Positions 34,652 to 43,197 of a DNA stretch of 64,000 nucleotides are shown in pieces. A model generated the notes under the pieces. The model searched no databases. It had not been told where the DNA came from and saw only the letters and a list, made by a program, of their open reading frames with translations. The stretch's first letter is position 1. Each line of letters begins with the position of its first letter. Source of the DNA: Streptomyces sp. NBS 14/10 (GTDB lineage Bacteria; Actinomycetota; Actinomycetes; Streptomycetales; Streptomycetaceae). The position numbers and the translations under genes are program-made. The stretch spans positions 129,530-193,529 of the forward strand of contig NZ_NCSM01000001.1 in NCBI RefSeq assembly GCF_002224125.1, given 5' to 3'.

Positions 34652-37360
34652 ATGTCCAGCACGCATCCCGGACGCCCGACAATAGTCGTTTCTGGTGACC
34701 CAGTAATCGACTGGGCGACGCTCCGCCTGCCACACCTGCCGGAAAACGTCAAGTCGCGGAGACTGGAAGTTCCTGCCGGTGTCTGTTGGCTTCCAGGAGG
34801 TGCCTTGCTGCTGGCCCAAGCAGTAAAGGCAGTTGCCAACCGCATGGGATTTGGGGATGTCCGAAGCCTGAAGCCACTTGACCTAAATTCTCATCCAACC
34901 CAAGAACAAATGCAGTTTCACCAATCATACCCACTTATTCGCGAATTCCCGTCCCCTGAATCAAAATACACCACATGGCGGGTTGCCGAATTTCTTGGCG
35001 CCACCGCCCGGAGGAAAGTCCTCCCCGGTGACGAGTTTCGCGTACAGGACGATCCAAAAGAAGCAGAAGTCGTCGTATTGGACGATGCTAATTTGGGATT
35101 CCGGGAGCACCGCGAACTCTGGCCTCAAGGCATTACAGATGTTAACAGCAGGCCTTGGACTGTACTAAAAATGGGAGCTGGTCTAGCGGAAGGAGCGCTT
35201 TGGGAGAGCCTCCGCTACGGTCACCTCGTGAATCGACTCGTTGTGGTGACAACTGCAAATGACCTGCGGTACGGAGACGTGGAAGTCAGCTGCAATCTTT
35301 CCTGGGAACACAGCGCCAGAGATGTAGCCGCCGAACTGATACATAAGCCCTCCGTTAATGCGCTTTCGGGCTGCCCGCTCGTAGTTGTATCGTTCGGCCC
35401 CGTCGCCGCACTTGTGCTCAAGAGGGTATCCGGCGGTAGGCCAGCGGATAGATGGAAGTTCAGGCTGATATTCCAACCTGAGAGTATAGAAAGCTGGGAG
35501 CGGAAAGAAGAGGGGCGAATGTGGGGCTACACATCCGTCCTCACAGCTTGGATCGCCTGTTACTTGGCTAAAAATCCAGATGATCTTACGGGCGTTGAGG
35601 CCGGCGTGAGACACGGCCTTGCTGCTATGCAAGAACTCCACTCATCAGGATACCAAAGAGACGCAAACGGACGTCTGCGATTCCCGTCGGAAAAGATCTC
35701 CGATATATCGGATAGCATGGCGAACAGCGACCGTCTGGCAGAGGTGGTTGTACCAGCACCGCTAGTGACGCGGGGTGAGTACCTGAAGGGAAAGGAACAG
35801 ATATCAGGACCTCGCTTGTGGACGATACTACAAGACAATTACCCGGACAACCTAGACCGTCTAGCACGGGATATTGTCAAATCCGGCGCCGATCACGTGC
35901 TAAAGAAAGTACCTCGTGCGCGGTTTCGGAATCTGATGGCAATAGATCGCGTTGAGATCGAGACATTTCGATCCATCCGCGCCCTGATAGCCGAGTACTG
36001 CAGGCGGGATTCACAAACCCCTCTTTCGCTCGCTGTTTTCGGTGCACCAGGGTCCGGCAAATCATTTGCCGTAACGGAAATAGTGAGTTCACTCGAAGAA
36101 TCAGGAGAGCTCGGAGAAATAAGGCCATTGACATTTAACCTCTCGCAATTCAGTTCGCCAGCTGACCTTGTGGCAGCCCTTCACGCGGTAAGGGACGTGG
36201 TTCCCAAGAAGGGTATGCCTCTAGTGTTCTGGGATGAATTTGACACTCCCCTCGATGGAGCTAAGTTCGGCTGGCTTCGATATTTCTTGGCACCGATGCA
36301 GGATGGAAAATTCAATGACGGTAATTATGTACACCCCATCGGCAAGTCAATATTTGTCTTCGCCGGGGGAACATCTCGCCGCATGGCAGAATTCCGCGAC
36401 AAGACTGAAGCAAAACCGAACTCTAAAGGGCCGGATTTTTTGAGTCGAATACGAGGCTATATAGACTTGCGGGGTACCGACCCTGTTACTGCACAGGAGA
36501 CGAATAACCCAGAAAGGGAAGTGGACAAACGACCCGAGGAGCAGGAGGCGAATCTCCGGCTCGCGGAGGACGATACTTACTACATAGTGAGGCGCGCCGT
36601 TTTGCTTCGCTCTCTCCTAGAAAAGAAGGCCGGTTCTCTTTTTAGAAACATAGATGATCGCAAGGAGCTCGGTATTGACGACGGGATCTTGCGCGCTTTC
36701 CTCGAAATACCGAAGTATGAGCACGGTGCGCGCTCCATGGAGGCAATCATAGAGATGAGTTCGCTCACTGGGGAGCGACGTTTCGAACGCTCTGCTCTTC
36801 CTTCTCAATCCCAACTCGATCTCCATGTCGATGGCCACGAATTTCTCGCAATAATGCGGAGTGTGGACTTGCCTAGCAGTCTTGGCCAGTCGGCACTTGC
36901 TGTCTTGGCCCAAGAAGCCCGGAATCAACTGTACGATGCGACCAAGGGTCGCCAGGGCCTGATCGGTGATGAATACAAAAGTGGGCAATTCGCGACCGAC
37001 CCCGTAGGTGATGGGTCGGCGCCGAATAAGCAATATCTGAAATTCGTGGAGAATATCCCTAATATGCTCGGAGATGCAGGGTACCGCATAGTTCTCGCGC
37101 ACGGGCAAACCGGCGACACCCTAACCGAAGAGGCTATTAGTCGATTGGCTGAGGCCGAGCATAATCGGTGGATGAATGATGGACTCCGCGCGGGCTGGAG
37201 TCATGGTGAATTCTATGACAGTGTGCGTAAATTGCACCCTGCAATGAAAACGTGGGCAAATCTATCCGACGGACAGAAGCAGTTGGATCGGGAGCGCGTT
37301 GGGAGAATTCCAGCCATCTTGGAAAATAAGAGTTATGTGATTGAGTGTTACGTGGACTAG
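34652..37360 (+). CDS. PfkB-like / AAA+ ATPase / RyR-domain protein, AICE cargo
   Basis: A 902-residue three-part protein. Residues 1-310 resemble a PfkB/ribokinase fold (IVVSGDPVIDW, WLPGGALLLAQAV, VVVLDDANLGF, LVVVTTANDLRYGDVEVS), but the catalytic GAGD position reads WGYTSVLTAW, so kinase activity is doubtful. Residues 440-660 are an AAA+ module: Walker A GAPGSGKS (464-471), Walker B LVFWDE (524-529), sensor-like FVFAGGTSR, Arg-finger candidates in FLSRIRGY. Residues 832-890 match the RyR domain (EAEHNRWMNDGLRAGWSHG, LHPAMKTWANLS, DRERVGRIPAIL). ATG 34652 has AGGAGG. Base composition is clearly AT-richer and codon use unlike its neighbours, indicating recent import. RyR domains in bacteria have been linked to nucleotide sensing and conflict systems; a defence role is inference. 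Confidence 0.85.
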   Translation: MSSTHPGRPTIVVSGDPVIDWATLRLPHLPENVKSRRLEVPAGVCWLPGGALLLAQAVKAVANRMGFGDVRSLKPLDLNSHPTQEQMQFHQSYPLIREFPSPESKYTTWRVAEFLGATARRKVLPGDEFRVQDDPKEAEVVVLDDANLGFREHRELWPQGITDVNSRPWTVLKMGAGLAEGALWESLRYGHLVNRLVVVTTANDLRYGDVEVSCNLSWEHSARDVAAELIHKPSVNALSGCPLVVVSFGPVAALVLKRVSGGRPADRWKFRLIFQPESIESWERKEEGRMWGYTSVLTAWIACYLAKNPDDLTGVEAGVRHGLAAMQELHSSGYQRDANGRLRFPSEKISDISDSMANSDRLAEVVVPAPLVTRGEYLKGKEQISGPRLWTILQDNYPDNLDRLARDIVKSGADHVLKKVPRARFRNLMAIDRVEIETFRSIRALIAEYCRRDSQTPLSLAVFGAPGSGKSFAVTEIVSSLEESGELGEIRPLTFNLSQFSSPADLVAALHAVRDVVPKKGMPLVFWDEFDTPLDGAKFGWLRYFLAPMQDGKFNDGNYVHPIGKSIFVFAGGTSRRMAEFRDKTEAKPNSKGPDFLSRIRGYIDLRGTDPVTAQETNNPEREVDKRPEEQEANLRLAEDDTYYIVRRAVLLRSLLEKKAGSLFRNIDDRKELGIDDGILRAFLEIPKYEHGARSMEAIIEMSSLTGERRFERSALPSQSQLDLHVDGHEFLAIMRSVDLPSSLGQSALAVLAQEARNQLYDATKGRQGLIGDEYKSGQFATDPVGDGSAPNKQYLKFVENIPNMLGDAGYRIVLAHGQTGDTLTEEAISRLAEAEHNRWMNDGLRAGWSHGEFYDSVRKLHPAMKTWANLSDGQKQLDRERVGRIPAILENKSYVIECYVD

Positions 37361-37725
37361 CCACTCAACCGCCTGCGGTGGCAGCTTTCCGTTCCTCCTG
37401 TAAAGCGCTTCCGGAGGCGCAAGTCAACGGCCAGGACAGGATCCCCGAGCCGCTGCGCGTCCGAGAGCCGCTCCACCAGAGTTACGCGCCGTTCACCGTG
37501 TTTGGTTATGCACCACATCCGTGCCACAGAGTTAGTCATCATAAATGCGGGAGCGCGGGCTCGTTTCGAAGCGTGCGTCCTATCAGGAGGCCGGGCCCGC
37601 ACCAGATGCGCACCAGAACGTGTGGTCAACCACGGTCAACAGCGGCGAAGCGGCGCCCGCTCCCCACGACCGCTAAGCGACGTTCCCGCAGGTCAACGCC
37701 CACATCCCTACCCAAACACCGGTGA
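37361..37725. other. Right arm of island 1 (attR side)
   Basis: No gene seen. Contains the direct repeat GCACCAGATGCGCACCAGA at 37599-37617, then GGTCAACAGCGG, before att copy 2. The same arrangement precedes att copies 4, 5 and 6, so these are likely integrase arm-binding sites. Confidence 0.6.
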
Positions 37726-37802
37726 TTCCCAAGCTCAGAGCGCGGGTTCGATTCCCGTCACCCGCTCCACGACGAAGGCCCAGGTCAGCGACCCGGGCCT
37801 TG
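37726..37802 (+). other. att site 2
   Basis: Identical over the 77-base core to the tRNA-Gly 3' half at 25511. The tRNA 5' half is absent, so it encodes no tRNA. Right end of island 1. Confidence 0.92.
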
Positions 37803-38338
37803 CTCATCGCCCAGACCGTTCCCTCCCCACCGATGGCAAATTGCCCTTTACGCGCCCTGCTGATGGGGCACGTAAAGGGCACGGGCCTTGGGGGCACCGA
37901 GATCGGGCATCGTGGGAGAGTCGCCCTCCGCCCCGTGACCTGCTCTTCGGTAGTAGCCCCAGCATCCACAGCGGCGAGGTGCCCTGAGCCTGGCGTTCCC
38001 TTCCCAAGCTCACGCTCACCCGATTTGTGCGCCACCATGCTTCGCCTCGCCCGGGTCCGCGCCTCCCCAATCACGAGCGGGCGGGCCGAACTATCCCTCA
38101 ACCGCGGAGAACGCAACGTTGTTCGACCCGCCCGGACAGGAGCAGAGGCCACCCATGAATGTGCCGACGGGCAAGGGCAAACCGCGTGCCAGGGAGGCAG
38201 GTTCAGTCGTCATGGTCCCGATGTCGGTGGCATTCCAGAAGAGTTCATGGCCGGACGTTGACCAGGGGCGTGGTGTCGGTGTCCTACCGGACGTCAGCGG
38301 GCTGCGGCTGCACGGCCATGGTTACGGCGGATGAGGCG
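37803..38338. other. 536-base region, left end of island 2
   Basis: No gene I can support. Contains an 11-base perfect inverted repeat (37842-37852 with 37871-37881) and a segment (37922-37985) closely matching 52208-52271. Confidence 0.5.
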
Positions 38339-38866
38339 TCAGGACGTGCTGCGGCGTTCCTGGCCTGTCTGCGGGCCTTCCTCGGCGATCGGGCGGGCTC
38401 GGCCGGTGCCGGTGTCGATGAGGATCTGCTTGGCCTGCGTGATGTTGTCGACGCGGACGGCCCGGGCCATCGCTGCGCGTGCCGCGTCGGGCGTCGCGTG
38501 CGGCGGGACCACCAACAGGGAGAAGTGGTCTCGATCGCCTCGGGTGATGAGGATGGTGTCGTCAGCCACCGGGAATGAGTCGATGTGCACGATACGGTCG
38601 TCGATGATCACTCGTGTCGGCAGTTCCTCCCAGGCGCTGGAGTCCAGGCCGACGCGCATGACGGGCCCGAGGTGCTCGGTCAGCGCGGTGACCAGGGCGG
38701 GAAGCTCGGCGCGTAGGTCGCGGGAACGCGGCCACCAGGCACCGTCGAGAATGCCCTCACGGGTATGCGTCGTCGCCAACCGCAGCAGGGCTGTTCCAGG
38801 CTTCACAGCATGGTGGATCGCGTCCGGCAGAAGATTCGTTTCTCGCGGGGTCTCGGCGTCGGACAT
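38339..38866 (-). CDS. DUF5994 family protein
   Basis: A 175-residue protein. DUF5994 features are DGAWWPRSRDLRAELPALVTAL and VMRVGLDSSAWEELPTRVI, then RDHFSLLVVPPHATPDAARA. Function unknown. ATG at 38866 follows GAGGGTGAGAAG. A second DUF5994 gene is divergent at 39127, and a 3' fragment of a third copy lies at 52324. Confidence 0.85.
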   Translation of the reverse strand: MSDAETPRETNLLPDAIHHAVKPGTALLRLATTHTREGILDGAWWPRSRDLRAELPALVTALTEHLGPVMRVGLDSSAWEELPTRVIIDDRIVHIDSFPVADDTILITRGDRDHFSLLVVPPHATPDAARAAMARAVRVDNITQAKQILIDTGTGRARPIAEEGPQTGQERRSTS

Positions 38867-39126
38867 GGTCTTCTCACCCTCTGCGGGGTTCGGTGGGCCG
38901 CCGGTTTCACCGTACTCCGAGCCCACGCCCAGGCTCACCCACGCCCTGCGGACACAGACCCGGGTTCCTGAAGAAGTCGCTGATCACACGGGGGCTCAGC
39001 GGCCCAACGCCCGGCGTACAGTGAAAACACCGGGAGCACTTCGTACACCGGCTTCCACGCGGGTGTCGTTCTCGGCGGGCAACAACACCGGGACGTTGAA
39101 GATGCGCCCGGGGACGGGTCCGCGCC

Positions 39127-39675
39127 ATGACCGTGACCATCGACCGTACGACCGCCCATGAGCGCGCGCCCTCGCCACCGGCTCGCCTGTCCCTGGTCCC
39201 GGTGAGCCCGGTTCCAGGGCTTCTGGACGGTGCGTGGTGGCCTCGCTCCCGGGATCTCCCCCATGAGCTGCCCGCCCTGACGGACGTGCTGGACGCACGC
39301 TGGGGCCGTATCACCCGCGTCTCCGTGAACCCGGCCCACTGGCCTGTAATCCCGCGCAAGGTGCCTGTGACCGGGCACACAGTGCACGTGGGCTGGTTCG
39401 CTGACACGCAGGACCCGCACAAGTTGATTCTGCTCTCCTACACCACAGGCCGCTGGGACCTTCTGGTGATCCCGCCGGAGACGAGTGCGGCCGCCGCCAC
39501 CCGGCTGATGGCCGCCGCAGCCACCCCCGGCAGCCTCCTCACCGCCAGCTGTCTGATAGCGAACGAAACCGCCACCCGTGACGCCCGAGAGGCGCTCACC
39601 CGGGAGGAGGAGTGGGAGACCGATGGCGGGCCCGCCCCTACGGCGGCCGGCAGCCGAACCCGACCGGACTCCTGA
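39127..39675 (+). CDS. DUF5994 family protein
   Basis: A 182-residue paralogue of the divergent gene: LLDGAWWPRSRDLPHELPAL, ITRVSVNPAHWPVIPRKVPV, RWDLLVIPPETSAAAATRLM. Function unknown; the pair shares a roughly 260-base divergent promoter region. It heads a plus-strand run of small genes ending at 40636. Confidence 0.85.
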   Translation: MTVTIDRTTAHERAPSPPARLSLVPVSPVPGLLDGAWWPRSRDLPHELPALTDVLDARWGRITRVSVNPAHWPVIPRKVPVTGHTVHVGWFADTQDPHKLILLSYTTGRWDLLVIPPETSAAAATRLMAAAATPGSLLTASCLIANETATRDAREALTREEEWETDGGPAPTAAGSRTRPDS

Positions 39676-39699
39676 GCTCCGCCCAAGGGAGGTGAGGAT

Positions 39700-39933
39700 G
39701 TGGAGACCGTCATCACCGTGTTCGTGATTATCGCAATGATCATGCTCGGAGTGCTGCTGATCCATCTGCTCAATGGCCGACACAACGAGCGGATCGCAGC
39801 ATTCCGCTACAGCGATGCCCTGGCAGGAGTCGGCCGACGGAGCCGGAAGAGCCGACAGCCGGCAAGCCCGCCGGATCACCCGTCGTCCACGCCTCATCCC
39901 GAACACCGCGACGGGGCCGCAAAAGATGCATGA
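39700..39933 (+). CDS. Small single-span membrane protein
   Basis: A 77-residue protein: one N-terminal membrane helix (VITVFVIIAMIMLGVLLIHL) and a basic, Pro-rich tail. GTG at 39700 follows GGGAGGTGAGG. It lies 24 bases after the DUF5994 stop. Function unknown. Confidence 0.6.
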   Translation: METVITVFVIIAMIMLGVLLIHLLNGRHNERIAAFRYSDALAGVGRRSRKSRQPASPPDHPSSTPHPEHRDGAAKDA

Positions 39934-40009
39934 CCTTCTCCCGGCCTGGGCCGGTGGGTGCGAGGCGTGGCACCACGCTCACCGCCACTTTCTGATGAAC
40001 GAGGTCACC

Positions 40010-40270
40010 ATGCAGCCACCCGAATCACCCTCGGCAGGGCGCGCCGAGGTGCGTATCGTCTCCGCGTCCCCCGAGGCCGCCCGTCAGGTCGCCGAGGTAC
40101 TCCGCCGTTGCTTCGCCAGTACCGAACAGCGCAGCTACCCTGCCGGCGCCGAAGGCGGAACCCGGCTCCATCTCACCGTGGACACCACGCACACGGCAGA
40201 GCCGGCGCGGTCCTGGCTGGTAGCAAGTCAGTCCTCCGGACAAGACCGCACGCAGTCGGATGAAGTCTGA
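40010..40270 (+). CDS. Small hypothetical protein
   Basis: An 86-residue protein with an alpha-beta pattern (EVRIVSASPEAARQVAEVLR, TRLHLTVDTTHTAEPARSW). ATG 40010 follows GAGGTCACC; an in-frame ATG lies at 39995. No domain recognised. Confidence 0.6.
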   Translation: MQPPESPSAGRAEVRIVSASPEAARQVAEVLRRCFASTEQRSYPAGAEGGTRLHLTVDTTHTAEPARSWLVASQSSGQDRTQSDEV

Positions 40271-40360
40271 AGCGATGCCCCTCAACGGGTGCGGGCAGGG
40301 CACCGACGCCCCGTGTCCAGGGACTCCTCGTCGGTGCCCTGCCCGTGTGGAACGGCAACC

Positions 40361-40636
40361 ATGGCAACACTGCAGGAGCGGAAGAACTACCGCGAAGCGA
40401 TCATGAAGGCTCTGTACGAGGCCGTGGAAGGCAATCGCCTCCTTGGCGTCACCGGGGCGAAGCTGCGCGACGAGCTCCAGGTCCCTGAGCAGGATCTGGC
40501 GGCGGCCTGCGCATATTTGGCGGGCGAGGGGCTCATGACAGTCGACTGGGCACGAGGAAATACACCCGCGATGGCCACACTGGCGCACCAGGGGATCCGG
40601 CTGATGGAGGGCGAAGAGGAGGAGGAACGTGGCTGA
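40361..40636 (+). CDS. Winged-helix-like small protein
   Basis: A 91-residue protein resembling a winged helix (KALYEAVEGNRLLGVTGAKL, RDELQVPEQDLAAACAYLAG, EGLMTVDW) with an acidic tail. It may bind DNA. ATG at 40361 is the first good start. Function unknown. Confidence 0.65.
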   Translation: MATLQERKNYREAIMKALYEAVEGNRLLGVTGAKLRDELQVPEQDLAAACAYLAGEGLMTVDWARGNTPAMATLAHQGIRLMEGEEEEERG

Positions 40637-41215
40637 CGCGGCGCGGGGCCTTTCCACCCAGGCGCCGCATTACCCAAAGAGTCCGTAATGCCGGAAAAGC
40701 ACGCCAAGCATAGTGTGGTGAGTGGGTCGGTGCACTCTCACGTGCAACCGCCCCGAAAGGGCGGCCCCGGTGTGTTTACGCCGGGGCCGTTGTGTCGCCG
40801 TCGGCGCGACGGCAGGGAGCAGGGCAATATCCACGAGTGGCGCGACCGCGACGCTGTCGTCCCAAAGAGGCACAGGGTCGGCGCGCGTGATCCTCCCACC
40901 GCGTGGGTGTATGCGCGCGTATGGCCGACGGGTCCGTCATCAGCCCCGACGAGACGCCTCTCCCACTGGCCGAGCGCATGCACACAGGTACGAGGCCGAG
41001 CATTGATGCGGTAACCACGGCAAGACGCCTCCGGCGGGGTACGCACATTGCTCTCGGCCGCCTCAGGCACCGGTCGCGCTCCGGCGCCCTGGCGGCCGGT
41101 GTCGCAGACCCTCATGTGCGCGATGCTGGGGTGTAGGAGGCAGCGGGACCAAAATGCGGCGAACAGCGCTGAGGCTCGCCTCTGTGTGAGAACGCTGCGG
41201 CGAAACGAGGCCACC
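40637..41215. other. 579-base intergenic region
   Basis: Contains the terminator at 40762-40789 and the upstream region of the SpoIIE gene. No gene supported. Confidence 0.5.
40762..40789 (+). terminator. Hairpin terminator
   Basis: Arms CGGCCCCGG and CCGGGGCCG with a 10-base loop, downstream of the winged-helix gene. Confidence 0.7.
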
Positions 41216-42454
41216 ATGACGGAAGGTGAACGGCACCTCCGTAAAGTCACCGTGGATCGGTCAGAGGGATTCGGCGAGCGGCTGCTGGGCGTGCTGCTGG
41301 ACCGGGCTCACGAGATGCCGCCCCAGCTGATCGCCCCGCTGGTCGCGGAGGAAGTGGGCAGGATCGGCGGGCGGGACGTCTCGATCCTCCTTCAGGACTA
41401 CGACCAGCTGATGCTGGCTCCCCTGCCGGGCAGGAGACTGGTGGTCGGGGAGCCCGAGCGGATCGACGATTCACAGGTCGGCAGGGCTTTTCTCAGCGCG
41501 GCGACGGTGGAACAGCCGCAGGCCGATGGCGTACGGATGTTCCTGCCGCTGCTGGACGGCAGCGACGAGGTGGGGGTGCTGGCCGTCACCCTGAGCACCG
41601 TCGATGACGACGACCGGCGGTTGCTGCGGCGCCTGGCCGGCCTGGTCGCCGACATGCTGGTCACCAAGAACAGCTATACCGATCAGTTCTTCCAGGCCCG
41701 GCGCCGTGAGCCGATGAGCCTGGCCGCGGAGATCCAATGGTCACTGCTGCCCCCGCTGACCATGGTCACCCCGCAGGTCGCGGTGGCCGGAATCCTCGAG
41801 CCCGCCTATGACGTCGCGGGTGACAGCTTCGACTACACCCTGAACGAAAACATCCTGCACGTGGCCGTCATCGATGCCATGGGTCACGGGCTGGACGCCG
41901 CCGTGCTGGCCACTGTCGCCATCGGCGCCTACCGGCACGCCAGACGCGCCAACGTCGGCCTCGCCGACCTGTACATGTTCATGGACACGGCCATCGACAA
42001 GCAGTTCGGGCCCGACCACTTCGTCACGGCGCAGATGATGCGCCTCGATATCGGAACCGGCCACCTGCAATGGGTCAACGCCGGGCACCCGGCGCCCCTG
42101 CTGATCCGTGACCACCGCGTCGTCCAGGCGCTGGAGAGCCCGGGCACCCTCCCCGTCGGATTCGGCGGTGCCATCCCGCAGGTCAGCGACCAGGCGCTGT
42201 CCCGCGGCGACCGGATCCTCTTCTTCACCGACGGACTCATCGAGGAACACCGCACCGGCGAAAAGCAGTTCGGCGAGGAGCGACTGCTCGACTTCGTGGA
42301 CCGCGCGGGGTGCGCGGGCGAAGGCGTACAGGAAATGGTGCGCGGCCTGTCCCACACCCTCATGCAAGAACGCGGCGGGGTCACCACCGACGACGCGACG
42401 CTCTTCCTGGTCGAGTGGCGCGGGGGCACCGCCGACCATCTCGTCACGGTGTAA
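41216..42454 (+). CDS. SpoIIE-type PP2C phosphatase
   Basis: A 412-residue soluble protein: a GAF-like N-terminal sensor (about 30-190) and a SpoIIE/RsbU phosphatase domain (AEIQWSLLPPLTMVTPQVAV, DVAGDSFDYTLNEN, IDAMGHGLDAAVLATVAIG, INAGHPAP-like VNAGHPAPLLI, FFTDGLIE). The metal-binding Asp residues are present. It probably dephosphorylates an anti-anti-sigma factor. ATG at 41216 follows ACGAGGCCACC. It is the largest gene of island 2. Confidence 0.9.
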   Translation: MTEGERHLRKVTVDRSEGFGERLLGVLLDRAHEMPPQLIAPLVAEEVGRIGGRDVSILLQDYDQLMLAPLPGRRLVVGEPERIDDSQVGRAFLSAATVEQPQADGVRMFLPLLDGSDEVGVLAVTLSTVDDDDRRLLRRLAGLVADMLVTKNSYTDQFFQARRREPMSLAAEIQWSLLPPLTMVTPQVAVAGILEPAYDVAGDSFDYTLNENILHVAVIDAMGHGLDAAVLATVAIGAYRHARRANVGLADLYMFMDTAIDKQFGPDHFVTAQMMRLDIGTGHLQWVNAGHPAPLLIRDHRVVQALESPGTLPVGFGGAIPQVSDQALSRGDRILFFTDGLIEEHRTGEKQFGEERLLDFVDRAGCAGEGVQEMVRGLSHTLMQERGGVTTDDATLFLVEWRGGTADHLVTV

Positions 42455-42891
42455 GCATGACCAGCAAATTCGCCCCTGACTCCGCGGGCGGGGCGTGGCG
42501 GCCCGACGCCGCGCCCCCACAGGGCTCATAGCGGCGTCGCCCCACGTCGGCGCCCCACCCCGACGCCGCTTCGGCCCCCAGCGTTGGTCTCAGCGGCTGC
42601 CGGAGCGTTCGCCGTTGGGCACCCGGCGCGGAGACAGCCACCACGGCTGGACGCGGCGCTCGGGCTTGCCTCTGCAAGGCCGGCCTCGGGCCGGGTGGGC
42701 TTGCAGGCGATGCAGCCCGCTGAACCGACGGAAATGAAGAACCTTCTGCGCATCCGCTGGCCTCGTGCCCTGTCCATGCCCTTCGCAGCAGTCAGCAGCG
42801 GTCAAAAACGGCGTAATCAAGCCCCCGCGCACACGCCCCTTGGGCCACGTTTTCCCTGGTCAGCCGCGCCACAGCCCCGGAGTGTCATTGA
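42455..42891. other. Right end of island 2, no gene
   Basis: GC-rich spacer before att copy 3. A degenerate arm (CAGCAGTCAGCAGCGGTCAA near 42785) resembles the arm segments before other att copies. Confidence 0.5.
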
Positions 42892-42968
42892 TTCCCAAGC
42901 TCAGAGCGCGGGTTCGATTCCCGTCACCCGCTCCACGACGAAGGCCCAGGTCAGCGACCCGGGCCTTG
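42892..42968 (+). other. att site 3
   Basis: The same 77-base core as att 1. It is followed by TGTCTAGACC and a fossil integrase C-terminus (minus-strand SGARRARGA against SGTQRAREA of the intact integrase). Confidence 0.92.
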
Positions 42969-43124
42969 TTTCTTGTCTAGACCTGCCCAGGCGCCTCGTG
43001 CCCGTCGCGCACCAGATGCGCACCAGAAGTCAGCAAGAACGCTGATGCCTCCGACCATGGGCGATGAGTGCTCGAATGGGCAAGGGCCCAGGACAGCGAA
43101 CCCCATTTTGATTTCACTCGCGCA

Positions 43125-43142
43125 ACTTTCATGAATGAAAGT
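43125..43142. promoter_or_regulatory. Palindrome upstream of the DUF234 ATPase gene
   Basis: ACTTTCA, 4 bases, TGAAAGT: a perfect 7-base inverted repeat, AT-rich against its surroundings, 56 bases before the start codon. Candidate operator. Confidence 0.45.
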
Positions 43143-43197
43143 ATCCTCAAGGCAAGTGTGCTGCGTGCATCCAGCTGAGCCCGGAGGCAAGATCACC

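Larger units (their letters stand above)
25588..37725. mobile_element. pSAM2-type integrative conjugative element (AICE), island 1
   Basis: Bounded by att copies 1 and 2. It has a full AICE gene set: tyrosine integrase and excisionase next to attL, a RepSA-like replication initiator, SpdD-like, transfer and DUF2637 proteins, an FtsK-like TraSA, an SCO3933-family protein, a KorSA-like GntR repressor and a Pif-like Nudix protein. An RyR-AAA ATPase gene of different base composition occupies the attR-proximal end as cargo. It looks potentially mobile. Confidence 0.9.
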
